Assembly: GCF_900102895.1 (NCBI RefSeq)
Contig: NZ_FNGD01000001.1
Coordinates: 463,936-527,935, forward strand
Length of the DNA: 64,000 nucleotides
Reading direction: 5' to 3'
From: Arthrobacter sp. ov407
Lineage (GTDB): Bacteria > Actinomycetota > Actinomycetes > Actinomycetales > Micrococcaceae
Shown one piece after another: positions 50,029-59,522 of the stretch. A model generated the notes under the pieces. The model ran no database searches. It was given only the letters and a program-made list of their open reading frames with translations, and had not been told where the DNA came from. Position numbers and translations under genes: made by a program. The first letter of the stretch is position 1; the number at the start of each line of letters is the position of its first letter.

Positions 50029-50253
50029 AGGGGAGTTTCCTTATTCATTTTGGGCTGCGCTGCTTGCTCAACGGGGCCGGCCATAGGGGCCGTTCCGGAG
50101 CACGCTCAGGCGCGCAAGCATTTCCAGTGGAAGCCGATCGCGGGCTATCTAAATGCTGGCACTGGGACCAACGGGTGTATCTCAAGATCGCGTAGGGGCG
50201 GGCTTGTTGAATTCGAAAATCATGGAAATCAACGACCGGGCATCCATTTCTAC
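50029..50253 (-). other. Long 5' leader of the DEAD-box helicase gene
   Basis: No gene on either strand. If transcription starts from the promoter at 50260-50286, the mRNA has a leader of about 225 bases. Such leaders are typical for helicase and cold-shock mRNAs that are controlled after transcription starts. AAGGAAAC and CCCCTGTGAGT lie near the start codon. The interval contains two interleaved inverted repeats at 50117-50165. Confidence 0.5.
50117..50165 (-). ncRNA. Candidate pseudoknot in the helicase leader
   Basis: Two pairs of complementary blocks are interleaved: AGCATTT (50117-50123) with AAATGCT (50151-50157), and CCAGTG (50124-50129) with CACTGG (50160-50165). The order A-B-A'-B' is that of an H-type pseudoknot. 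I know of no named RNA family that matches; no alignment support is available. Confidence 0.35.
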
Positions 50254-50259
50254 CTCTCC

Positions 50260-50286
50260 AGTCTAGCTGGCTATAGGTCGTGTCAA
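50260..50286 (-). promoter_or_regulatory. Promoter of the DEAD-box helicase gene
   Basis: On the minus strand TTGACA (50281-50286) is followed after 15 bases by TAGACT (50260-50265), close to the housekeeping sigma consensus although the spacer is short. Confidence 0.5.
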
Positions 50287-50420
50287 GTGCATGCCGCGGG
50301 CATGACAGTGCGCGCACCGTGTCAGGCGGGCGTCCTGAGGTGTTCCGAAGCCTGATTTTCCTGTCCGGACTCTCCGTCATTCTGCTGCGGCCGAACTTGC
50401 GTTAGGCGGCTGCCGGGGAA

Positions 50421-50448
50421 GGCCCCGGTCCGACGACGGACCGGGGCC
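50421..50448. terminator. Terminator after the DUF305 gene
   Basis: GGCCCCGGTCCG (50421-50432) pairs perfectly with CGGACCGGGGCC (50437-50448) across ACGA. No T-run is present. Confidence 0.65.
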
Positions 50449-50458
50449 GGGGCGCTGG

Positions 50459-51070
50459 CTAGAGGCTTGCCAGCAGGGCCTTCATTTCCTGGATTTCAGC
50501 TTCCTGGGAGGTCACGATCGATTTGCTCAGCTGGATGGCGTCGGGGCTCTTGCCTTGGCTGATTTCAGTCTTGGCCATCATCACCGCGCCCTCGTGGTGG
50601 GCGATCATCTGGGTCAGGAACAGCTTGGCCGCTTCGGTGCCCTGGGCGGCGTCGAGCGTCTTGAGGTCGTCGTCGCCCATCATCCCGTCACCCATGCCGT
50701 GGCCGGACGCCATCTGGGTGGGTTCGTTCCAGGTCTTGAGCCAGTCCGTCATCATCTCGATTTCGGGTGCCTGTGCGGCCTTGATTTTGGTGGCGAGTGC
50801 GGTGATCCGGGCGTCCATGCCCTGTTTCTTGAGCATCATGTCGCTCATTTCCACGGCCTGGGCGTGGTGCGGGATCATCCCTTGCGTGAACATGGTGTCT
50901 GCCGCGTTATGGTCCGCGGCTGCGGGCGCTGAGCTGGAGGCCATGCCCATGCCGCCGCTGCCCATACCGGGCATGGTGCTGGTAGGTGTGCTGCCGGAGT
51001 TGCCGGCGCAGCCGGCAAGGGCGATGGCGGCGGCGATGCCGAGGGCAGAAATGGTCAGGGTTTTCTTCAT
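50459..51070 (-). CDS. DUF305 lipoprotein (four-helix, His/Met-rich)
   Basis: 203 residues from the ATG at 51070 (GAAGGAC upstream). Signal peptide with lipobox LAGC (cysteine 21), a Met/Gly/Ser linker, then two DUF305 repeats with paired histidines: MIPHHAQAVEM (His68, His69) and MIAHHEGAVMM (His158, His159). Ferritin-like four-helix bundle family, often found next to copper-handling genes; His and Met clusters suit metal binding. Extracytoplasmic. It follows the DUF6153 gene on the same strand with 133 bp between. Confidence 0.85.
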   Translation of the reverse strand: MKKTLTISALGIAAAIALAGCAGNSGSTPTSTMPGMGSGGMGMASSSAPAAADHNAADTMFTQGMIPHHAQAVEMSDMMLKKQGMDARITALATKIKAAQAPEIEMMTDWLKTWNEPTQMASGHGMGDGMMGDDDLKTLDAAQGTEAAKLFLTQMIAHHEGAVMMAKTEISQGKSPDAIQLSKSIVTSQEAEIQEMKALLASL

Positions 51071-51203
51071 GGGGGTCAAGTCCTTCAATCATCAAATCGG
51101 CGTTGTGGCACGCCTGCGGATAACACGCCCGCGCCGCAGGAAGAACAGGGTGGAGCGTGTCGGGTAAGTGGGGGCGCCGGGCACGACACGGCACGATCCG
51201 GTC

Positions 51204-51734
51204 TTACGTCCGGCTGATGGAAAGATCGCCCGGCGAAGGACTTGCGGGGAGATAGGAGTAGGCCCGGACGGCGCCCTCTCCGCGAGTGTCCGGGTTGCGG
51301 ATTGACGGGGGTGCCATGCCGGGCGGGGGCGCGGCCAGGGAGGTCACGGCCGCCGACGGCACACAGGCTGCGTGCATCGGCGAAAGGTCGGTGCACATTG
51401 ATTGGCACATGCACGACGCCGATGGTACAGCCGCTCTGCTGTTGCCCGTGGGCTCGGGACACGATGAGGTCATAGGGGTCGGAACCATGGAGTCATCCGC
51501 CGTTGCGCCGGCTGGCGGCGAATGGGCAGCGGGATGAAATGCGAAGCTGTTTGCGGCCTGGAAAGACGCCCCGGCTGGTTCCGCGGAAGAAGTCGCCGCA
51601 GCCATGGCATGAGCGCCATGCATCCCTGTCATGATGTGCATCCCCAGGAATCCAGCCACGATGGCTAGCACGCCCACCAGCAGGAATCCGCGGCGAAGGG
51701 CGGCCGCGGCATGGCTCATGAAGGCTGCTGCCAT
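51204..51734 (-). CDS. DUF6153-like membrane protein, His/Met/Cys-containing
   Basis: 176 residues from the ATG at 51734, preceded by GGAGGGAGGAAG. One N-terminal helix (GFLLVGVLAIVAGFLGMHIM) is followed by a His/Met-containing segment (TGMHGAHAM) and a periplasmic tail with CMCQSMC, a cysteine/methionine cluster that could bind copper. Family assignment to DUF6153 is from memory. Location directly upstream of a DUF305 gene supports a joint role, possibly in copper handling; this is inference. Confidence 0.7.
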   Translation of the reverse strand: MAAAFMSHAAAALRRGFLLVGVLAIVAGFLGMHIMTGMHGAHAMAAATSSAEPAGASFQAANSFAFHPAAHSPPAGATADDSMVPTPMTSSCPEPTGNSRAAVPSASCMCQSMCTDLSPMHAACVPSAAVTSLAAPPPGMAPPSIRNPDTRGEGAVRAYSYLPASPSPGDLSISRT

Positions 51735-51809
51735 GGCTTCCTCCCTCCGGATCGCATTGTCACAGGCTGAACGTTGGCCGGCCGTCGTCGTGACTACTGG
51801 CAAGAAACG

Positions 51810-53312
51810 TCAGCCCACGAGCTCCAGCTGGATTTCGCGTGTGGCGATGTCCGAGGACACCACCCGGACCCGGACTTGAGTGCCCGGTTCCAGTTCGCCG
51901 GGGCATCGTGCGGTTACGGCGGGCTCGGCGATCTGGACGATCCCGGAGGGGCCGTTCCCGTTGCCGTTGGCCTTGCCGCCGTTCCCATTCCCGTTGCCGC
52001 TGCCGTTGGTGCTGCTCTTCGCCGGCTTCGGGCCGGAGATGACGACGGCGTCGAACTCCTGGCCGACGTGGTTGACGAGCAGCGCCGCCTCCACGGTGTC
52101 CAGCGAGAGCCGCTCCAGTTTCGCGGCAAGCTGGTCCGAGGTGCCCATGATGGCCGGGAGGGACGGCAGGGCCTCCCGGGCCCAGGCCGGAACTTCAATG
52201 CCGTTGCTCAGGGCCTCGCAGATCACCAGCACGAAGCGGTCCACCAGCCGCCGCAACGGCGCCGTGGAATGGGCGTAGGCGGCGCCGATGGCGGACTGGA
52301 CGGCGGCTCCCGGCACCGTGCCGTCGAAGTGCGTGTACCCGGCACCGCGGAAAAGCATGCCGGCCGAATGCACAATGGCCAGCTGCCGGGGGTCGGTCGG
52401 GTCCAGGGTCCGCAGGTACTCGCCGTAGCGCATTTCCCCGTCCCAGGGCTTGCCGAGGGCGTGGGTCTGGCGGTGGAAGTGCCGCAGCGACGCCTCGTCC
52501 GGGGCGGGCATGGTGCGCAGGATGCCGACCTTGCCCTGGAGCATGAGCGCGGCGGCGGCCATCCCGGTCATGAGTGAAATCTGGGCGTTCCAGTCCTCCA
52601 CGGGCAGCGCCGGGGCCGCCACAATCCGGTAGCCGCCGTCGGGCAGCTGCTGGATCTCCTGTTCCGGCATATTCAGGCTCGCACCGCCGCGCAGGCGTTC
52701 CAGCTCCACCCGCTTGATGCCTACCTCTTTCAGCAACTGCAGCACGGGCGCCGCGGTGCCGGCGTCGAGCTCGGCCTGGACGCCCTTGTAGTTGAGCTTC
52801 GCGCGGCTGCGGACCTGGGCCCGGCGCACCAGGACCGAGGTCACCTCTGCCGCGGCGTCGAGCTCGAACTCCCAGACGAACGCCGCGCAGAGCTGCCCGG
52901 CGAGCAGGCTGCCTGCGGCCTCGCTGATGATCTCCGGATGCAGCGGAATCCGGCCGTCCGGGGTGTAGAAGGTCTGGCCGCGGCGCCGGGTCTCGGCATC
53001 GAGCGCCCCGCCCGGAGCCACAAAGGACGGGACGTCGGCGATGGCGTAGAAAACCTTGTAGCCTCCGTCGCTCCGTTCGATATACAGGGCCTGGTCGAGG
53101 TCGGTGGACGATGCCGGATCAATGGTCACGAACTCGACATGCGTGAGGTCCAGGTCCGGCAGCTTGTGCTCGGCCACCGCTGCCTCCGCGTCGCGCAGCA
53201 CGTCCTCGGGGAACGGACCGGGCAGTTCCAGTGTGGTGCGCAACGCCTTGAGAGCCCCGGCAAGCTGGTTCTGCTGCTCGTGGACACTGGGGGTCAGACG
53301 ATGATGGGACAC
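51810..53312 (-). CDS. RNB-domain ribonuclease (RNase II family)
   Basis: 500 residues from the GTG at 53312. The catalytic RNB domain is recognisable: IDPASSTDLDQALYIERSDG with the metal-binding aspartates, YAIADVPSFV, and the later YAHSTAPLRRLVDRFV block. Shorter than E. coli RNase II (about 640 residues) and without an obvious N-terminal cold-shock pair, which matches the compact actinobacterial type. It degrades single-stranded RNA 3' to 5'. A Gly/Asn-rich linker (SGNGNGNGGKANGNGNGPSG) precedes a C-terminal S1/OB-like strand set. Divergent from the ferritin-like gene. Confidence 0.85.
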   Translation of the reverse strand: MSHHRLTPSVHEQQNQLAGALKALRTTLELPGPFPEDVLRDAEAAVAEHKLPDLDLTHVEFVTIDPASSTDLDQALYIERSDGGYKVFYAIADVPSFVAPGGALDAETRRRGQTFYTPDGRIPLHPEIISEAAGSLLAGQLCAAFVWEFELDAAAEVTSVLVRRAQVRSRAKLNYKGVQAELDAGTAAPVLQLLKEVGIKRVELERLRGGASLNMPEQEIQQLPDGGYRIVAAPALPVEDWNAQISLMTGMAAAALMLQGKVGILRTMPAPDEASLRHFHRQTHALGKPWDGEMRYGEYLRTLDPTDPRQLAIVHSAGMLFRGAGYTHFDGTVPGAAVQSAIGAAYAHSTAPLRRLVDRFVLVICEALSNGIEVPAWAREALPSLPAIMGTSDQLAAKLERLSLDTVEAALLVNHVGQEFDAVVISGPKPAKSSTNGSGNGNGNGGKANGNGNGPSGIVQIAEPAVTARCPGELEPGTQVRVRVVSSDIATREIQLELVG

Positions 53313-53319
53313 GAAAATC

Positions 53320-53325
53320 AGGTTA
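53320..53325 (-). promoter_or_regulatory. -10 box (TAACCT) of the RNB gene
   Basis: Seven bases before the GTG at 53312 on the minus strand; leaderless layout and support for that start. Confidence 0.55.
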
Positions 53326-53341
53326 GCCCGATTTCCGCTAT

Positions 53342-53347
53342 TAGTCT
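53342..53347 (+). promoter_or_regulatory. -10-like box (TAGTCT) of the ferritin-like gene
   Basis: Six bases before the ATG at 53354, with GGAGG in between, so a very short leader or leaderless start is possible. Confidence 0.4.
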
Positions 53348-53353
53348 TGGAGG

Positions 53354-54025
53354 ATGAGCGCAACTGCGGACGATCCGGCCCTCTACAACAGCTTCCTGGC
53401 GGATCTGCTGGGAGTCATGGCGTACGGCGAGCTTTCTGCCTTCGAACGGCTGTCCTCGAGTGCCCGGTATTCGCCCACGCTGCACGAACGTGCGGTGCTG
53501 GGCAGGATGGCGGTGGTCGAGTTCCAGCATTTCGAACTCGTCCGGGCCCGGCTCGAGCACATGGGCCTGGACACGGAGGCTGCCATGCTGCCGTTCCAGC
53601 CCTCGGTGGACCACTTCCACGAGCGCACGCGCCCGGCGGACTGGTACGAAGCGCTCATGAAGGCCTACGTGATCGACACGGTCGCCGCGGACTTTTACCG
53701 TGCCGTCGGCCGGTACGTCGACGCCGGGACCCGGGAGCTCATCGGGCAGGTCCGCTCCACCGGCGAGTCCACGGCCGTGCTCCAGGAACGCCTCAAGGCG
53801 GCCCTGGCCGATGACCCCCGACTGGCGTCGCGCCTGGCGCTGTGGGCCAGGCGCCTGCTGGGCGAGGCCCTGACCCACGCCCAGCGGGTCAGCCTAGAGC
53901 ACGAGTTCATCGGCGGACTCTCGGGGCTGGACAAAGACGGCGCCAGGGAGCTGGTCAGCGGCCTGACGGCCGAGCTCGCAGCGAACCACGCGCGCCGGAT
54001 GGCAGACCTGGGTCTCGCCGGATAG
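53354..54025 (+). CDS. Ferritin-like-fold protein (MiaE-like)
   Basis: 223 residues, all-helical. Helices carry Glu and ExxH-type residues compatible with a diiron ferritin-like site (GELSAFERLSSSARYSPTLH, VVEFQHFELVRARLEHMG, LEHEFIGGLSGLDKDGAREL). The family includes tRNA hydroxylase MiaE and uncharacterised actinobacterial members. No signal peptide. It is divergent from the RNB ribonuclease gene with overlapping promoter space. An RNA-modification role is speculative. Confidence 0.75.
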   Translation: MSATADDPALYNSFLADLLGVMAYGELSAFERLSSSARYSPTLHERAVLGRMAVVEFQHFELVRARLEHMGLDTEAAMLPFQPSVDHFHERTRPADWYEALMKAYVIDTVAADFYRAVGRYVDAGTRELIGQVRSTGESTAVLQERLKAALADDPRLASRLALWARRLLGEALTHAQRVSLEHEFIGGLSGLDKDGARELVSGLTAELAANHARRMADLGLAG

Positions 54026-54072
54026 TTTCAGTGCTGGCCGGGATGCCGGCGGTATTGCGGGCCGGGGCCTGC

Positions 54073-54780
54073 CTAGGATTCCGCGGCGTCCAACGCTGCC
54101 AGTAGTGCACTTGCGGCGTGGGCCGGATCAGCGGCGTCGGTGATCGCCCGGACCACCACGATCCGCCGGGCGCCGGCATCGACTACCTGTTCCACGTTGC
54201 TGAGGTCGATCCCGCCGATCGCGAACCACGGCAACGAGCTTTCGACACGGCCGTCGACTTTGCCGTTTCCCTCCGCGTCCGCCCCGCCGGTCGCCTGGGC
54301 GGCGTAGCGCACCAGATCGAGGCCGACGGCGGGGCGTCCGGGCTTGGTGGGCGTCGCCCACACGGGGCCCACACAGAAATAGTCGAGTCCTTTGCGGCCG
54401 GGCGAGGCAGCAATGGCGGTGTCCACCTGCTTCGGGCTGTGGGTGGACAGGCCGATCACGGCATTCTTGCCGAGGAAGCCGCGGGCGGCGTCGAGCGAAA
54501 TGTCCTTCTGGCCGATATGGAACACCGGCGCCCCGGACAAGGAAGCGATGTCCGCCCGGTCATTGACGGCCCACAGGCGTCCGTGGCGCTGGGCTGAGGC
54601 GTGCAGGACTTCCAGCAGTTCCAGTTCTTCGGCCGCCTCGAGCGACTTGTCACGCAACTGGATGATGTCCACCCCGCCGGCGAAGGCGGCATCCACAAAG
54701 TCCTCGAAGTCGCCGCGGTCCCTGCGGGCGTCGGTGCAGAGGTAGAGGCGGGCGGTGGTGTGGAGGGGGTCCTGGCTCAT
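54073..54780 (-). CDS. thiE: Thiamine-phosphate synthase ThiE
   Basis: 235 residues. Joins the pyrimidine diphosphate and thiazole phosphate to form thiamine phosphate. TIM-barrel motifs: IIQLRDKS (pyrimidine/pyrophosphate site), [37 protein letters not shown] and WFAIGGID. It has an insert of about 15 residues ([20 protein letters not shown]). Divergent from the riboswitch-controlled thiO operon. Its own -10 box TAGGCT is six bases before the ATG, so thiE lacks a riboswitch of its own. Confidence 0.93.
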   Translation of the reverse strand: MSQDPLHTTARLYLCTDARRDRGDFEDFVDAAFAGGVDIIQLRDKSLEAAEELELLEVLHASAQRHGRLWAVNDRADIASLSGAPVFHIGQKDISLDAARGFLGKNAVIGLSTHSPKQVDTAIAASPGRKGLDYFCVGPVWATPTKPGRPAVGLDLVRYAAQATGGADAEGNGKVDGRVESSLPWFAIGGIDLSNVEQVVDAGARRIVVVRAITDAADPAHAASALLAALDAAES

Positions 54781-54786
54781 GGGACC

Positions 54787-54792
54787 AGCCTA
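54787..54792 (-). promoter_or_regulatory. -10 box (TAGGCT) of thiE
   Basis: Six bases before the ATG at 54780 on the minus strand; eight bases from the -10 of the divergent thiO promoter. Confidence 0.55.
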
Positions 54793-54799
54793 GTTCCTC

Positions 54800-54805
54800 T
54801 AAACT
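54800..54805 (+). promoter_or_regulatory. -10 box (TAAACT) of the thiOSG operon
   Basis: TAAACT six bases upstream of the start of the TPP riboswitch, fitting a transcription start at about 54812. Confidence 0.5.
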
Positions 54806-54810
54806 GGGCG

Positions 54811-54912
54811 CATACCGCGGGAGCCCGCAGCAGCCATGTCGCCGCTGCACGGCTGAGAGGGCGTCAGAGCCGACCGCTTGACCTGATCCGGCTAGTACCG
54901 GCGTAGGGAAGG
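54811..54912 (+). promoter_or_regulatory. TPP riboswitch (THI box)
   Basis: Contains GGGAGCCC, the conserved GGCTGAGAGGG of the pyrimidine-sensor helix, and GACCGCTTGACCTGATCCGG, which leads into the P1 closing sequence. Thiamine pyrophosphate binding would lower expression of thiO-thiS-thiG. The ribosome-binding site GGAAGG lies immediately after it, so control of translation initiation is likely. Confidence 0.92.
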
Positions 54913-54920
54913 AATTTTTT

Positions 54921-57279
<2,359 letters not shown>

Positions 57280-57337
57280 GTCCGGCCGCTCCGGGCAGGC
57301 CGCCGGTCTTGTCGGTCAACCAGTCAAGGAGACTGTC

Positions 57338-58009
57338 ATGGCAGCCACGGACGACATCCTCACCCGCCCCCAGCTCGACGAAGCCCTGGCGGGCCTGCCG
57401 GACTGGCGGTACCGCCTCGGCGGGCTCGTGACCGTGTACAAGGCGCCGACGGCGGCCGCGGCACTCGAGCTGATCGCCGCCGTCGGGCGCCTCGCCGAAG
57501 AGCAGAACCACCACCCGGACCTGGACTGGCGCTACAACCGGGTCTTTCTTCGCTACAGTTCCCATGACGCCGGCGCCGAGGTAACGCCGAGGGACGTCAA
57601 AGCGGCGACGGCGGCCAGCGTGGCGGCCGCCGCAGTCGCTGCCGCCGCGCAACCGGGGCTGTACCGGACGGTGGAAGTAGCCATCGATTCGGACTATCCC
57701 GCCGGGATCTCGGAGGTCTGGCGGGTCGCCCTCGGTTACCGCAAGGGCAGGTTCGGGGATCTCACGGACCCCTACGGCCGCGGCCCCTCGCTCTGGTTCC
57801 AGGAAACCTCCACCCCGAACGCCAACCGCATCCACCTGGACATCCACCGGAGCAAGGAGGAATCCGGCCCCGTACTGGAGCAGACCGCGGCTACCGGGGC
57901 CTCAATGAACCGTGACCACGCACCCAATTGGGTGGTGGTCACGGATGCGCAGGGAAACCGGCTGTGCCTGTGCACCGAGGACGGCCACGGACCGGACCTG
58001 CCGGCGTAA
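57338..58009 (+). CDS. Pterin-4a-carbinolamine dehydratase fused to a glyoxalase-like domain
   Basis: 223 residues. Residues 1-95 are a PCD/DCoH domain with the active-site signature EQNHHPDLDW (His58, His59, Pro60). Residues from about 108 to the end form a VOC/glyoxalase-like domain (VALGYRKGRFGDLTDPYGRG, NRIHLDIHRS, NWVVVTDAQGNRLCLC). The PCD half dehydrates 4a-hydroxytetrahydropterin in aromatic amino acid hydroxylation. No hydroxylase gene is nearby, so a different pterin-related or regulatory role is possible. The gene follows thiG by 58 bp on the same strand. Confidence 0.85.
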   Translation: MAATDDILTRPQLDEALAGLPDWRYRLGGLVTVYKAPTAAAALELIAAVGRLAEEQNHHPDLDWRYNRVFLRYSSHDAGAEVTPRDVKAATAASVAAAAVAAAAQPGLYRTVEVAIDSDYPAGISEVWRVALGYRKGRFGDLTDPYGRGPSLWFQETSTPNANRIHLDIHRSKEESGPVLEQTAATGASMNRDHAPNWVVVTDAQGNRLCLCTEDGHGPDLPA

Positions 58010-58044
58010 GGCAGCCCCCTCCCGGCGCCCTCCTGACGGGGCCG

Positions 58045-58347
58045 CTAGAGCTTCAGTATGGTGGTGAGCCGCTCGGTGTCCTGCCGGGTCCGGGTCGTGC
58101 CGAGGTAAACCGCCGCCGCGATCGAGGCCGCAGTGCCGAGGACCATCGGTAGGATCCACGGGATCCAGCTCAGGCCCGGCTGGTAGCCGAGTCCGGCCGC
58201 AATGAAGATGATCCAGCTCAGCATGCCGACGGTCGCAGCGACTCCGGCCGGGACGCTGACGCCGTATTTCGTGTGCCGCTTGTCGTTGGCCCACACCACG
58301 AAGCCCGCAGCAACGGTCACCATGGCAACCACAATCAGGGAAAGCAT
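58045..58347 (-). CDS. Small three-helix membrane protein
   Basis: 100 residues. Helices at about 3-20 (SLIVVAMVTVAAGFVVWAND), 33-54 (GVAATVGMLSWIIFIAAGLG) and 62-84 (PWILPMVLGTAASIAAAVYL). No family recognised with confidence. Convergent with the PCD fusion gene and co-directional with the DUF3107 gene upstream. Probably real given codon use and regular helix pattern. Confidence 0.6.
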   Translation of the reverse strand: MLSLIVVAMVTVAAGFVVWANDKRHTKYGVSVPAGVAATVGMLSWIIFIAAGLGYQPGLSWIPWILPMVLGTAASIAAAVYLGTTRTRQDTERLTTILKL

Positions 58348-58433
58348 TCAGGACACCTCACGCTGGTGAAGAAAACGGCAGTGAATCAACGGTAGTGAAA
58401 ATATCGCTAGTGAAACCGCGGGCCGCGCGGGGG

Positions 58434-58658
58434 CTAGAGGGCGCCGAAACCGACGCGTCGGGCCTCTTCTGCTCCGATTTCCACGTAGCCCAAGGCATTC
58501 GCCGGGACGATCACCAAGCGGCCCTTGTCGTCCTTCAGCCGCAGCTCCCCACCCTTGACGATCGCGTCGCCGACTACCTTGGCGACGGCGTCGGCGTCCT
58601 GGGTCGATTCGAGCACAATTTCGCGGCCAATGTTCTGAATACCAATCTTTACTTCCAC
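58434..58658 (-). CDS. DUF3107 protein
   Basis: 74 residues from the GTG at 58658, preceded by GGGAGG. Begins MEVKIGIQNIGREIVLESTQ and ends VEIGAEEARRVGFGAL, the pattern of the short actinobacterial DUF3107 family. Function unknown. It is next to the TetR gene on the same strand, an association that recurs in actinobacteria. Confidence 0.85.
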   Translation of the reverse strand: MEVKIGIQNIGREIVLESTQDADAVAKVVGDAIVKGGELRLKDDKGRLVIVPANALGYVEIGAEEARRVGFGAL

Positions 58659-58719
58659 AGCAAGGCCTCCCAGCCAATCAACGTCCAATAAATGTCCAAG
58701 GTCAATCTCTATTTGTAGC

Positions 58720-59385
58720 CTAGGTTTCCTTGGGGAAGCGGGAGATTCCGCGCCAAGCTAAACGGTAGATGAGGTCGCTGGCTACATCGAGATCCAGGTT
58801 CCCGTCCGTTTCCAGCCAGTACCGGGCGCTGACCTGGGCCAGTCCGGCAAGCCCGCGGCCCAGCAGCTGGGCTTCCAGTTCGGGCAGCTTGGTGTCCTCG
58901 GCGATGACGCGCGCGACGGCGTCGGCAAAGGTCTTGTTGAACGTTTCCAGCCGTGCGCTGACGTCGGGATCGTTGATCAGGTCCGATTCGAAGACGAGCC
59001 GGTGCGCCTGGTCGTCGTGGGCGATGAAGCGGAAGTAGGCGCGCATGACCGCCTGGACGCGTTCGTCGTTGTCTGTGGTGGAATCCAGGGCGCCAAGCAG
59101 CAGATCGATGAGTTTGCTGAGGTGGCTGTCCAGCAATGCCAGGTACAGGTCCCGCTTGGAAGGGAAGTGCTGGTACAGCACCGGCTTGCTGACACGGGCG
59201 GTCTCGGCGATCTCATCCATGGCGGCGCCGTGGTAGCCGTTCGCCACGAAAACTTCCTGCGCAGCGGCCAGCAGCTGCGCCCGGCGTTCGTCACGGGGGA
59301 GGCGGGCCGATCGCTGTCCGCTTCGCGTCTGTCCGGCCTGCGGCTTGCCGGTCTCGTCCCGCTCCGCCGGTGCCTGATGAACCAC
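58720..59385 (-). CDS. TetR-family transcriptional regulator
   Basis: 221 residues from the GTG at 59385 (GAAAGAAGG six bases upstream). HTH at about residues 33-80 (LPRDERRAQLLAAAQEVFVA, YHGAAMDEIAETARVSKPVL, YQHFPSKRDLYLALL). The C-terminal domain has the pattern of TetR proteins that sense lipids or acyl-CoA, with YFRFIAHDDQAHRLVFESDL. Divergent from the MoeZ gene with 137 bp between; could regulate itself or MoeZ. No classical operator is obvious by eye. Confidence 0.85.
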   Translation of the reverse strand: MVHQAPAERDETGKPQAGQTRSGQRSARLPRDERRAQLLAAAQEVFVANGYHGAAMDEIAETARVSKPVLYQHFPSKRDLYLALLDSHLSKLIDLLLGALDSTTDNDERVQAVMRAYFRFIAHDDQAHRLVFESDLINDPDVSARLETFNKTFADAVARVIAEDTKLPELEAQLLGRGLAGLAQVSARYWLETDGNLDLDVASDLIYRLAWRGISRFPKET

Positions 59386-59511
59386 TGTCGGCCTTCTTTC
59401 CCTTTTCACCCCAATTGCGCGCAGTCGCACTCAACTGCACTTGTACTGAACTACCTTGCACTCAATTACACCTTACGCGCGGGTAATATGACCTGGCGGT
59501 ATCTTGGGGCA

Positions 59512-59517
59512 TAGATT
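59512..59517 (+). promoter_or_regulatory. -10-like box (TAGATT) of the moeZ gene
   Basis: Five bases before the ATG at 59523; leaderless or very short leader. Confidence 0.45.
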
Positions 59518-59522
59518 GAAGT

